From: Palaemon carinicauda
Lineage: Eukaryota > Arthropoda > Malacostraca > Decapoda > Palaemonidae
NCBI RefSeq assembly: GCF_036898095.1
Contig: NC_090739.1
Span: 57,307,590-57,371,589, forward strand
Direction of reading: 5' to 3'
DNA: 64,000 nt
Shown here piece by piece: positions 10,387 to 20,528 of the stretch; position 1 is the first letter of the stretch, and each line of letters starts with the position of its first letter. The notes under the pieces were generated by a model. That model was given only the letters and a program-made list of their open reading frames with translations. It ran no database searches and was not told where the DNA came from. The position numbers and the translations under genes are program-made.

Positions 10387-12231
10387 CTAGTCCAGTATCC
10401 GGCCTCTGACCTCTTTGGGGATGATAACTTGTCGCCCTTTGAATATGACTCCGTCTTCCACGGCAATGCATTCTCTGTATGAGAAAAACTGGCGGATATC
10501 AGGGTGACAGCCTTTTACTGAGTTAGGCCAACCCTCGATGATAGTATGCTTGAGAGTGCGCAGCACTGGGTCGGTGTCAGACCTATGGCGGACCTCTTCC
10601 AAAATCTGGGGACCAAATTTTATGAGTGCAACTGATATCACATCGATGTTATCTAGTTCCAGTCCGTCCACTCGTGTATCCAAAGGGATTTCCTTGTCAT
10701 TTTGTGGGTTAGGAAGGCGTGATAGGGCATCAGAGAGTACAAGGGTTCGTCCTTCCTTATACTTGACCCTCATGTCATACCCCTGCAGTTTCAAGAAGAG
10801 ACGTTGTAGTCTAGGTGGGGCACTGATCAGTGGCTTCTCCCAGATATTAACGAGGGGTTTGTGGTCAGTGACAGCTTCGAAGTCTCTTCCGTATAGGTAG
10901 GTATGGAATCGTTGCACGCCGTGTACTAGTCCAAGGGCCTCTCGCTCGATATTGCTGTAATTTGCCTGCGTTGGTGTCAGGGCTCTGCTGGCGAATGCTA
11001 TTACCTTCCCGTCTTGGATGAGGGCCGCCCCGAGGCCTTTTTGCGATGCATCGACTTCAAGAGCCACAGGTCGAGTTGGGTCATAGTAAGACAGCGTGCT
11101 TGATGGCGCTATTTGGCGTTTCAGGTGTTGATAGGTGGATTCATGGTCTTCTTCCCATTGGAAGGGCACATCTTCCTTGACCAGATCTCGAAGTCTTTGT
11201 GACTGAGCTGAGTAATGTGGTACATAGGGGCTGAGGTAAGTCATTACTCCCAGGAATCTCTGTAGTTCCTCTTTATTGGAGGGTGACGGCATGTTATGCA
11301 GGTCGTGTACCTTTGACGGGTCTGGCATCATGCCCTTGCTGGCATAGCGTGTTCCAAAAAACTCGATTTCTGGTTTTGAAATGGAGCATTTCTTCGAGTT
11401 TAGGCTGAGTCCGTGTTGGGCTGCACGCTGCATGAACCCCATCAGGTTTTTGTCGTGTTCCGACTGGTCTTTCCCACAAATTGCCACGTCATCAGTGATG
11501 CCAACAACACCTGGGAGATTCTCGATGATGGAGTCCATCCTGGCTTGAAATATGTCCTGGCTTACATTCAGCCTGAATGGTAGCCTTGTCCAACAATACC
11601 GGCCGTTTGGTGTTCGGAACGTTGTTAGTAGTTGTGAGTCCTCGTGTAGTGGTATACTCCAGTAGCCTGCTTTGGCGTCTAGCTTGGAGAACACTTTCGC
11701 TTTGGAGAATACCGGGTTGATCTCTTCTAGAGTGGGAATCTTGTGGGGACATCTTTTGAGGTTTTGGTTGAGCCGCTTGGGGTCCAGGCAGATCCGTAGG
11801 CTTCCATCGGGTTTTGTGACATACACAAGGCTACTACACCAGTCTGTGTATTCCGTTACGCGTCTGATAACCCCCTCTTTCTCAATAGTGTCAAGTTCGG
11901 ACTTGATGCGGGGCTTCAGGTGGATACTCACCTTACGGGGCGGATCACAGAAAGGTATCGCATCATCCTTGAGGTGGAGCATCGCGGGCTCTTTTAGTTT
12001 GCCGATACAGTCAAACTGTGATGGGAATTGTGCTTTTAGTTGTTCGACTGACCTAATAGGGCCTTGTTGGCTTGGTTGCTCAGGTATTCCAGTAATGTCG
12101 TTGACATTGATATCCAGAATACCGAGTTTTTGGCATGAGGGAAGGCCAAGTATGGCTGGACCAGACACATCGACCACGAAGAACTTTTCTTGCGAGAATG
12201 CTGGGTTGCTGAGTTTGCGGACGCTGAGCAT
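10387..12231 (-). pseudogene. Reverse transcriptase and RNase H of the gypsy element
   Basis: This is a 614-residue open frame. RT lies at about residues 105-290, with the first catalytic Asp185 (SKLDAKAGY) and a variant catalytic box ITDDV (Asp247/248) instead of the usual Y/V-x-DD. RNase H lies at about 388-500, with Asp394 (VDASQKG), Glu431 and Asp456 (TDHKPL). The end of a protease-like part precedes RT. The frame continues the one upstream after a TGA at 12244-12246, and ends at a TAG at 10387 just before the integrase zinc finger. The catalytic residues are present, so the enzyme region is conserved apart from the nonsense codons. Confidence 0.9.
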
Positions 12232-12243
12232 TAGTGACCCTAT

Positions 12244-13140
12244 TCAGGGAATATTGTCACCACTGTATGATGTTAGTCTTACTGACGGTTCTGGGGATAG
12301 TACGAGGCTGGTGGGTGCATCACCAAACATTTGCTTGTATGTCCGCAAGGGCAGCGTATTGCCACCGGAACCCGTGTCGATTTTGAGTTTCAGGGGCCCA
12401 TAGGCTGGGGGGTTTTCATGCTTGACCATGAGCTTTGAGAATGCTTCTCGTTTCGGTGCCACTCCTATGTCGGATATCGTTATCATGTCGAAGTTTGGCA
12501 TATAATCTGTTTCTTCATCAAGATTAGGGTTTTCATTAACCATGACTTCGTGTTGCCTGTGGTTAGGAGCCCGATTCGGCCGTCGGTAGAAGCGCCCTCT
12601 TGTCTTGCTCTGACGTGTCTGCTGCGTGTTGTCTCCTGGCATTGTTCTGCCTCCATCAGTTTTGCGGCACATCTTTTTCCAGTGCCCCTTAATGCCACAA
12701 CCACTGCATCTGTCATTGTAAGCGGGGCATGACCTTATGGGATGGCTAAGCCCACAGTTCCAGCAGGGGTTGTCCGTGGTTTGCAGTTTGTTCCGTGGCT
12801 CGTTGCTTTCCCTTCGAATTGCATCCACGTTGGTATGGCTTGTACTTGTGTTCTCAGAGCTCATCTGTATGGAGCGTAATGATGCCGTGGAGGCCGCAAT
12901 GGCCTCGTATTCCCGACCTCTCTCTAGAACGTTGCTCACAGCATAGCCCTTCGTTTTAGTTAGGAGTTCTTTCCGAAATTCTTCGAATTGTGTTTGTAGT
13001 ATGGTCATTTCGATAAGTCTTTCGTTGAGTTCTCCGTCTTCAAACTCGCACTTTGTTGCTTTTTCACGGAGTTTGGCCAGGAATTGACTGATTGTTTCAG
13101 CAGGTTTCTGTTTGGTATTTGCAAATTCGAGGCGGTGAAC
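12244..13140 (-). pseudogene. Gag C-terminus, zinc knuckles and protease of the gypsy element
   Basis: The frame is open from the TGA at 13141 to the TGA at 12244. It holds a gag-like helical segment (SQFLAKLREKATKCEF), then two knuckles. The first, CWNCGLSHPIRSC, has x3 instead of x4 before His; the second, CSGCGIKGHWKKMC, is canonical. After a basic stretch comes an aspartic protease start with the active-site triad region DTGSGG near residue 213 of the 254-residue Met-initiated part. It shares its phase with both neighbours. Confidence 0.85.
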
Positions 13141-13446
13141 TCAGAAATTTATTTTGACCGTTGCATCAACCTCACTTTCAATAAGCCTCCATATGTTATG
13201 CGGCACACGTTGCTCCTGTTCAGTGAGGCCGCTCGCCAAGATACGCCTCATCCCCTCATCGCCGAGGGCAATTTTAATTTTAGTTGCTTGCTTGCCCGGG
13301 TCTGTGACTTCCTGGTCTTCGAGGTATAAGTTCATGCGTGCCTTGAATGCACGAAACGATTCGGCCAGGGGCTGGTGAGCCCAGTCCATACTTGGGCATT
13401 TAGGCTGGGCCATGATTGGATTTGGTTTCGAGAGGGTGTTACACAA
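13141..13446 (-). pseudogene. Gag N-terminus of the gypsy element
   Basis: This 101-residue frame starts with a Met 495 bases downstream of the 5' LTR. It contains a capsid-like segment (FRAFKARMNLYLEDQ, IALGDEGMRRIL) typical of Ty3/gypsy Gag starts, and ends at a TGA (13141) in phase with the rest. The 5' leader (13447-13924) has no other frame. Confidence 0.75.
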
Positions 13447-13924
13447 TAGATAGATAGTGATTGGATTAATAACAGAGTTTACGGTTCACAAAGAGAGACA
13501 TATAATAAGAGTTTGGAAATCACTACAAAAATTTGTCACTGGTAGTCGGCACGGTTTTCAGTTTTGTTTACACTGCTGAATGTACGTCTTTGTTTGGCTC
13601 ATTTTGTGAAGTAGTGCGCAGATAACAATGGCCAAAATACTTGTAAGTAATCTATTCACAACTTTCTTCACTATTCTCACTGTAATCACGGTGCACTAAT
13701 GTCCATTCTATGCCATATCCTGATTATATAAGTTATGTATGGTTGTTATTTGGGCCGGTATGACAGTCTTTGTCCGGTTGCTGTTGGGTGAAAATGGCGT
13801 CATCTGCAGCCGCTGGTAATAAACTCGGGCTGATTATGAGTCCTCTTCTCAGTTATTACGGACAGGAGAGGTATGTAAAGTGTCTCCATGGTCCGGGTTT
13901 GTTGATGGAATGGCGTGGGGTGCG

Positions 13925-13941
13925 TTACCACGCTGCCACCA
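13925..13941 (-). promoter_or_regulatory. Primer-binding site, tRNA-Leu-like
   Basis: On the element's strand TGGTGGCAGCGTGGTA directly follows the 5' LTR. Its first ten bases fit the 3' end of leucine tRNAs (GCTGCCACCA); beyond that there is a one-base gap. Confidence 0.65.
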
Positions 13942-14051
13942 TGATATAATATGCAAGAGGTTGCAGTGATTAAAAGGCAGGACTTGATGGCTTGGGTGCT
14001 AGGGAGAGACTGCCTTTATTCATACGCTACATGGGACTACATGATACCACA
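13942..14051 (-). repeat. 5' LTR of the gypsy element
   Basis: This is the partner of 8621-8730 and is nearly identical (for example gggaga here against ggtaga there). GTCTT follows at 14052-14056 and precedes the other LTR at 8616-8620. Confidence 0.92.
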
Positions 14052-14613
14052 GTCTTCAGCTGCTGAATCTCATCTTAATTTATTGGACAAAAATATGCGG
14101 TCTTTCAGATTCATTATTTTTAATCTTGATATCAATCATTGGGACTGTCGTTCAGTTAGTTCTTTTTGCACATTACATAAGAATTTTCATTATTTCTATA
14201 CATATTTTGCATTTAGATCTTCCAAGAATGTGTCATACAATTGGTAATATTATGTATGCGGTTGATTTTATCCGTCTTGCCTTCTCTACCGGAAAGTTCA
14301 ATACTACACAATATTCTAGATGTTTTATTCCAGCTGTGACCCGATTATTGAATAAATGATTCTCCTAAGGTGGCAGTTGAGCTGGTGGAACTTCAGAAGT
14401 TCATACTTGTTGCAAATGCTTTTCTGTAGTTTATATATAACAGATTTACAATATCTTAACATTGTTATTTATTTTTCATTTTATTCATTATTTCTCATAT
14501 ACAGTATACTTTATATATAATGTTACTTTTTTCCTTACTGGGCTACATAGCCTGTTGGAGCCATTGTGCTCATGGCATCCTGCTTTTCCAACAAAGGTTG
14601 TAGGCTGGGTAGT

Positions 14614-14701
14614 TACAACAACAACAACAATAACAATAACAATAACAATAACAATAACGATAATGATAATGATAATGATAATGATAATGATAATGATAAT
14701 G

Positions 14702-14744
<43 letters not shown>

Positions 14745-14757
14745 TAATGATAATAAT
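14614..14757 (+). repeat. Mixed ACA / AATAAC / GATAAT / TAA tail of LINE copy A
   Basis: The tail passes in blocks from ACA to AATAAC to GATAAT to AAT units, which suggests stepwise mutation and expansion of the LINE's simple tail. The Ile/Met and Asn/Asp repeat ORFs over it are not genes. Confidence 0.9.
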
Positions 14758-15888
14758 ACTGCCTCAGTAGAATTGATTTTGCACTTTATCATCTAAATAG
14801 TTCTGATCATTTTCTCATCTGCATTCCTGCATTCCGCCAATAACATGGCAAAATTAATCCTTCATCGTTGGGAAGGTAGATCCAAGGTGAGTCTTAAATG
14901 AGGTTTAATTAACAAACGAAGAGAAAATATAATATTCAGCAACACATTTTGAGAGGTATAGTGGCGAATTTTCATTAGCTGAGGAGCTAGCCGGGAGAGG
15001 CTGCATCTCAGTCAGGCTGCCGCTCCCCTCCTTCATAGGCGATGAGTAACAATTCTGACCGTCGACGAATGGTCTGTGATTGGCTGATGAGTTCGATGAG
15101 ATGGTTTCCAAAGTAAGCAGGCTGCTTGGACGCTGATCCTGGTCACCTTGATTTTAGGTGTCTTGTTCGATAAGATCCACACTATGTCTTTGGTTGGCCG
15201 TCATTCGGCAGGAGGGGAGAAGGAACATTTCTTTAGTAGCATTAAGAAGGGGGTTCTCCCGTTGAATGAGGAGGGCTTTGAGCTTTTTCAGCCTTCTGCT
15301 GTCAGGGTCACTGCCAGTTATTTTGTTGTTCTTGTCGATATCTTCTCGTTTGATGTTTTTGTTATGGGATTGGAGGGTATGTGCTTTTATGGCACCTTGC
15401 TGGACGTGACAGTACAGCTGCTTAGACAGACGCATAATGATCATCCCTATCTAGCGTCCAGGCCATCCGGGAACAGGGCATTGGTAGGAATATACATTGG
15501 GCCACTAAGGAAGTCCTTTATCAGCTGGGCTGGGTTATTCTTCACTATGAGTGATTTCATCCTGGCATTCCGGTAAAAGATGGTGAGTTTTATCTCCTTG
15601 TTTTCATCCACAGGGGAGACGTGGTTTCTAACAAGGTCCTTTTGATGATCTTTATGCATAAAACAGTATTAAAGGTTGATAGTCGTGGCAGCATTTTCTG
15701 TACGTTGCTCAGCCTAGTACCCATTGTCCATGGCTTGCTTGATCTCACAGTTAATTTACTTATTGGAATACCCATTATTCACAAGGATCAGGGTGATGTA
15801 ATGAAGTTCATTGTGTGTATCTGCCTAAAAGGAGAAATGTGAGATGGATCTGCGGAAATAAGCCTTGATGGACAGAATAGCAGAGCGG
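14758..15888 (-). pseudogene. Inverted Penelope 3' fragment with GIY-YIG endonuclease remnant
   Basis: Read on the minus strand it matches 18000-19267. The RT C-terminus ('MHKDHQKD', 'NHVSPVDEN'), the endonuclease helix region ('MRLSKQLYCHVQQ', 'IKAHTLQ') and the 'RRLKKLKALLIQ' tail appear in minus-strand frames at 15447-15659 and 15154-15444. The terminal block has lost the left half of the ribozyme-like motif by a deletion near 14940-14975. Confidence 0.8.
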
Positions 15889-16340
15889 AAGCCTGTCTGA
15901 GACTCAGCCTTTCCTGGCTAGTGCCTCAGCCTATGAAAATTCGCCACCCCACTTATATCACTACTTGCTACATTTTCGGTGCCAGAGACGGCCAATGTAA
16001 ATTCGTTACCTCTTTCTATTTTTTACAAGTCAGCATTTTCATATATAATAACGTTACCAGCACCATTCCAACCAATCCATCCTGAGGATGGGAGGCGATA
16101 ACTCTCGAAACGAGTCGCTGAATATTTTATTTTTACTTAATTTGTGAATTAAACCTCATTTAAGACCTACCTTGGATTTACCTACCCAACGATGAAGGAT
16201 GAATTTTGTCCTTTTACTGGCAGAGGGCAGTAAGGCTGGAAAGCAAATTATCAGAACTATTGAGAAGATGGAGGACAAAATCAGTGCCACTGAGGCAGTG
16301 ATTATATTCAATGAAAATTGCCTTAAAGAGGGTCTACTAC
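15889..16340 (+). repeat. Upstream Penelope pseudo-LTR
   Basis: This aligns with about 18868-19267. Shared parts are the 'gactcagcc' start, 'gcctcagc.aatgaaaat', the CTGAGGA...CGAAAC motif, 'gtgaattaaacctcatttaagac', and the segment ending 'gaggcag.gattgtattcaatg' and 'ggtctactacca'. It then runs on into the body of the element. Confidence 0.75.
16082..16125 (+). ncRNA. Hammerhead-ribozyme-like motif, pseudo-LTR 1
   Basis: The core strings CTGAGGA (16082-16088) and GAAAC (16107-16111) are separated by a hairpin (GGGAG 16090-16094 with CTCTC 16102-16106). Hammerhead ribozymes have CUGANGA, helix II, then GAAA, and such ribozymes are known in Penelope-like elements. One base (T16089) is unpaired before helix II, and I could not confirm helices I and III or the cleavage site. 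Confidence 0.4.
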
Positions 16341-17330
16341 CAGTAGTAACATAATTCAAGCTGCATGACCCCTTAGCATGGGAGGACCCAAGGACCAGTG
16401 CCTACAGGAGGACCCTCCTCCAGAGATAACTTAAGAACAAAAACATGGCAAATCAGAAACTCTATGAGAACATCCAATAAGACCCTCACCATATGGACAT
16501 GGAAACTGGAACCCTAGACAAGGCAGACCTAAACAGTGGCCCCTACAGTAAGTCCAATGCAGATGACCATGAAGATGAAGCCCTCTACCTGGCTCACAAT
16601 AATGCCACATACCCCAAAAATATCTACTGTACTCTCCAAACCCTTAAGGACCGTGACTGGACCAAGAGGGTGCGGACTATGCACAAAAAGCTGATTACCA
16701 TCAACAGGGGTACGCTCTGTTTACCAGGGCAGAAACAGGATTATATAATCATATCGTCCTACACTCTTACAGCCACTCAGGACGAAATTCTTCAACTTGG
16801 ACTCAATTGCCATTACATTTCGCACCCCAGGTCTACTGATAAGAGGCTAGAAATTGAATTACCGATCGATTCTATCCTCTGCCATCAGGTGAAAGGCTCC
16901 CTATGGACCACTAACAACCTCCAACCACAGCTTTTTGCCAAAGCCCTGACTGATCGTGGACACTGCACCATTAGTATCATCTCCGGTGCCATGAGGGAGG
17001 TGGCTAATGAGCTGAAGTTACCATCAGAAGTGCTAATAAGACTACAGCCTTCGTCCTGATTGACACTAAGGACTACTATTGCAAGCTCGACCAAGTACTC
17101 CAAGACATAAAAATTCGAAAAACTCTCACACAACCCCATCGAGGAGATCAAACGGGAAGCCAACAGGATCACCAAAGAAATCCATGGGGCCACCAATTCT
17201 ATCCACCCCCAGCCCATCATAGGAGTTTTTATTCTCTGGATACTTGTATGGAAATATAAAAACCCATAAAAGTAACAACCCATTACGACCAATTATCAGC
17301 CGATGTCCTACACCTACCTAATACCTGGTG
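16341..17330 (+). pseudogene. Penelope N-terminal region and start of RT
   Basis: The longest frame (16493-17059, 188 residues) is the less conserved N-terminal part of the Penelope ORF. After it, coding continues in shifted frames. Between about 17060 and 17330, fragments such as 'GYLYGNIKTHKSNNPLRPIIS' without its last residue can be read with frameshifts; this is the hallmark start of the Penelope RT domain. The region is decayed. Confidence 0.65.
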
Positions 17331-17862
17331 AAGAGCATCAACAACATCCTGACCGTATACGTACCTAACGAATACAGCCTAGCCTCGTCTGCAGAGTTCC
17401 TTAGTAAACTGAAGGGATACTCCAGTAATGATATCATCACATCTCTGGACCTGGCATCCCTCTTTACAAACATGCCTGTGGAGGAAATGATTGACCTGAT
17501 CCTGGAGAGAGTTAACAGGGACCCATCTACAACCATCTTGAACATTCCTGACGAATCCCTTCGCACCCTTCTTATTATATGTCCAAAGAAGGCCTCTTTT
17601 ACCACCCATTGGGGCCAGTTGTACATCCAGATAGATAGCATGGTGATGGGCTCCACCCTTGGTTGTGTTCTTCCTTAACTTCTATATGAGGGATGTTCAG
17701 GAGCAGGGATTCTCACACATACATCGACCTGATGTGTATTTGAGGTACATAAATGATTCTTTCATCATGAATCTCTCTACACAGGACATTGAGACTCTCT
17801 ATAGCCAGTTTGAGAAGTGCAGTCCCCCCAAGTTTACTATGAAGCACAGCAACAACCGATGA
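17328..17862 (+). pseudogene. Penelope reverse transcriptase core
   Basis: Frame 17328-17678 contains 'SLDLASLFTNMPVEE', the first catalytic Asp region of Penelope RT (usually SLDV..LFTNVP), and ends with 'MVMGSTLGCVL', the PMGS-like motif. A frameshift leads to 17659-17862 with 'FFLNFYMRD' and the catalytic box YINDS (17746-17760), where Asn replaces the first Asp of the usual YIDD. The loss of that Asp and the frameshift mean no activity. Confidence 0.82.
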
Positions 17863-18680
17863 CTACCCTTCCTTGATGTACTTGTCGCACCTACTTCTTC
17901 AATATTTGACACTAAAGTCTGTACCAAGTCTACATACCTCGGCTTATGCCTGAATATAGAAAGTGAATGCCCTGGAAGGTAAAGGCCTCCACCATCAAAG
18001 CCCATGTCTGCAGAGTCCTCTTACATTACTTCTTTTGGGCAGACATGCATGACGAATTTGACTACATCACCCAGGACCTTGTGAATAATGGTTATTCCAA
18101 TAAGCAAATCAACCATAAAATCAAGAAAGCCATGGCCAACTGGTACCAGGCCGAACAACATACAGAGATTAATGCTATGACTATCACCTTTTATTACAAA
18201 GGTTTTATGCATAAAGACCATCAGAAGGATAAGAAATCCTTAACGGATATCGTTAGTAACCACGTCTCTCCTGTGGATGGAAACATGGACATAAAACTCA
18301 CCAGCTATTACCAGACTGCCAAAATGAAATTGCTCAAAAAGAAGGATAAACCAGCCTCAGTGATACATGACTTCCTTAGATGGTCCAATGTAGTATATTC
18401 CTACCAATGCCCTGTTCCAGGATGTCCTGGATGTTATATAACGATGGCAACTATGTATCTGTCTAAGCGACTGTCCTGTCACATCCAGCAAGGCGTCATA
18501 AAAGCACATGCCCTCCAGAACAACAACATTGAACAAGAAAATATCATCAAGAACACCAAAATAATCGGCAGTGGCCCTTACAGCAGGAGGCTGAGATTTC
18601 TCGAAGCCCTCCTCATACAATGGGAGAAACCCCTTCTTAATATTACTCGAGAAATGTTCCTTCTCTCCTCCTGCCAATAG
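17863..18680 (+). pseudogene. Penelope RT C-terminus and GIY-YIG endonuclease
   Basis: The 237-residue frame 17967-18680 holds the RT C-terminal 'thumb'-like helices and then the endonuclease. 'VVYSYQCP..GCPGCYITM' corresponds to the GIY and YIG strands (YIT here instead of YIG), and 'YLSKRLSCHIQ' to the catalytic Arg helix. It ends 'FLEALLIQ...LLSSCQ'. GIY-YIG is the endonuclease type of canonical Penelope elements and cuts the target for priming. The Gly-to-Thr change in YIG is probably damaging. Confidence 0.85.
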
Positions 18681-18867
18681 ACTAACTCCCAAAGACATAA
18701 TATGGATCCTACTGAACAAGACACTCAAAATCAAGATGACCAGGATTGGCGCATGAACAGCTTGCCTTCTATGGAAATCATCTCGGCTAGTGTATCCGCC
18801 AGTCACACACCAGCCATTGAAGGAGAGAATGGCAATTCATTGCCTATTAGTGAGCGAAGCGTCAGCC

Positions 18868-19267
18868 TGACTGAGACTCAGCCTCTCTTGGGAAGAGGCT
18901 CAGCTAATGAAAATAAGTTGCCCCACTTTTATCACTACTTGCACCACAACCGGTACTTGTTACTTCTCTCTACAAGCCAAGACTGTCATATAGAAGGACG
19001 TTACCAGTATCATTTCAATCACTCTCCCTCCTGAGGATGCAAGGCGATACCTCTCGAAACAAGTAGCTGAATATTGTATTTTTATTTACTTTGTGAATTA
19101 AACCTCATTTAAGACTTACCCTGGATTTACCTACCCAATGATGAAGGAATGGAGAAATGCAGAAAGAAAAAATAATTAGAACTATTGAGAACATAGAGAA
19201 CAAAATTAATGCTACTGAGGCAGCAATTGTATTCAATGGAACTGGCCTTAAAGATGGTCTACTACCA
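18868..19267 (+). repeat. Downstream Penelope pseudo-LTR
   Basis: This is the second copy of the terminal block. It ends near 'ggtctactacca' and passes directly into a TAA array at 19268. Confidence 0.75.
19031..19075 (+). ncRNA. Hammerhead-ribozyme-like motif, pseudo-LTR 2
   Basis: CTGAGGA (19031-19037) and GAAAC (19056-19060) are placed as in 16082-16125. The stem is partly mutated (the inner AGG/CCT pairs are kept around a CGATA loop). Comparing the copies suggests an ancestral 6-bp stem. Confidence 0.4.
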
Positions 19268-19268
19268 A

Positions 19269-19352
<84 letters not shown>
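19268..19352 (+). repeat. (TAA)n array after the Penelope 3' end
   Basis: An uninterrupted TAA array lies between the Penelope terminus and the resumed satellite. It is best read as the far part of LINE copy A's tail, split by the Penelope insertion. Confidence 0.85.
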
Positions 19353-20010
19353 TGGCATTTAAAAAAAGTTAGGGATATATAGATTACTTAATTCAGAAAG
19401 CCCCTCTCTGTAGTTCTGTGGGATTAACGTACACCAGAAGACCAGCATTGCAAGGGTAAGATGCATTGCTTCTTCTAGTATGCTTCATTCCTTGAGAGAG
19501 ATCTTCTTGCACATGATATTTTTCATCTGAACTAAGAGTTAGATATCTAGATGCCTTCTTATAGGGAGCCACTTTTATTAGATATGTGGGAATAATCTCA
19601 AAAGACCGGGTTTGCAATAGGCCTGTGGTTTCGTCTATGTGCTAAGTTCCTTGATAGAGTTCTTATGCAATATTTTTGTCATTTGAGCAAATGGTCAGAT
19701 ATCTAGATCCCTTTATTAGGATAGCACTTCTTAGTAGTTCTGTGGGAATAGTCTAGAAGATCAGCTTTTCAGAAGGAATAGGCATTGTATCATCTAGTAT
19801 ACTAAGTTCTTTACTAGTGGTCTTATACATTTTTATTTGGATATCTAGATATCTTATTCAGATTGCCAATTTTAGTAGTTTTGTTGGAATAATGTAAATT
19901 GCAAATTGTGCAAAGGGAAGATAGATGTTTTCTTCATGTATGGTGTAATTCTTAATAAAAATCTTCTTGTAGTGAATCTTTGTCATTTTTTTTTTCAGAT
20001 AGCTACCTTT
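19353..20010. repeat. Degenerate ~165-bp satellite, block 3
   Basis: The same landmarks as in blocks 1 and 2 occur, with unit starts near 19460, 19625, 19785 and 19925. The part 19560-19830 is close to 7865-8130 in block 2. The array decays near 20010. Confidence 0.78.
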
Positions 20011-20456
20011 TAGTAAATTTAATAGTAAAAGCCAGAAAACAAACTGCACAGAACCATACCAGTACTGTACAGTGGATACCGTTTACACTGTGACTCGCTA
20101 GACACTATGATATTGATACTGCTGAGAAGCTCTCTAGAACAGCTGGTATTAATTTCTCTCTTAAAGCTTTCAGTATTTCCATGGATTGCTCCCTTCTTCT
20201 CGGAATATTGGGAATTAGACGAAATCAACGATTACATAGAAACGTAATTGCTGATATAATTAGGCTTGATAGCAGCACATACGAGTATTGCATTTCAGAC
20301 TTATCAAATATAGAAGTAATATTATCTAAGTAAAATTATTTTTCAACATAACATTTTTTTCTTATTTTTTCATAGCAACACTTTCTAATGAGCACTCCTC
20401 GTGTGAATTAGAACATAGAAGCACACGTAGACTGAATAAATATCCTACTGCGTACA

Positions 20457-20459
<3 letters not shown>

Positions 20460-20526
<67 letters not shown>
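20460..20526 (+). repeat. (GA)n microsatellite
   Basis: An uninterrupted run of about 33 GA units. Confidence 0.95.

Positions 20527-20528
<2 letters not shown>

Larger units (their letters stand above)
8621..14051 (-). mobile_element. Ty3/gypsy retrotransposon with 110-bp LTRs
   Basis: Identical-length 110-bp direct repeats (8621-8730 and 13942-14051) flank a minus-strand gag-pol. The element has a 5-bp target duplication GTCTT on both sides, a primer-binding site beside the right LTR and a G-rich polypurine tract beside the left LTR, so both ends are secure. Very short LTRs, a single gag-pol frame and a leucine-type primer site recall the Mag-like branch of Ty3/gypsy; that assignment is inference. 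The coding frame shows no frameshift but several nonsense codons, so the copy is recent but inactive. Confidence 0.92.
8596..14757 (+). mobile_element. LINE copy A, 5'-truncated, split by a gypsy element
   Basis: The left scrap (about 8596-8620, ending ...cctgtctggtctt) and the right part (from 14052, cagctgctgaatctcat...) join into the sequence seen uninterrupted in LINE copy C near 42200-42230 on the minus strand. The right part encodes the C-terminal region also found in copies B and C ('SSAAESHLNLLDKN', 'SFCTLHKNF') with stops and frameshifts. A 3' UTR and a TAA-type tail (14614-14757) follow. This is a dead fragment of a jockey-like non-LTR retrotransposon. Confidence 0.8.
14758..19267 (+). 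mobile_element. Penelope-like element with inverted partial copy and pseudo-LTRs
   Basis: Three parts are seen: an inverted 3' fragment (14758-15888, minus), a forward terminal block (about 15889-16340), and a body with RT and GIY-YIG endonuclease (16341-18680) ending in a second copy of the terminal block (about 18868-19267). Direct terminal blocks plus an upstream inverted fragment are the known layout of Penelope elements. Both outer ends touch TAA arrays (14757 and 19268). The element therefore appears to have landed in the TAA tail of LINE copy A. The coding part has frameshifts and stops. Confidence 0.85.

Noticed and set aside
11672..12403. Plus-strand frame of 243 residues
   Set aside because: Antisense to the RT/protease region of the gypsy element; composition follows the complementary codons.
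14462..14796. Frames with Ile/Met/Thr and Asn/Asp repeats
   Set aside because: They come from the microsatellite tail of LINE copy A.
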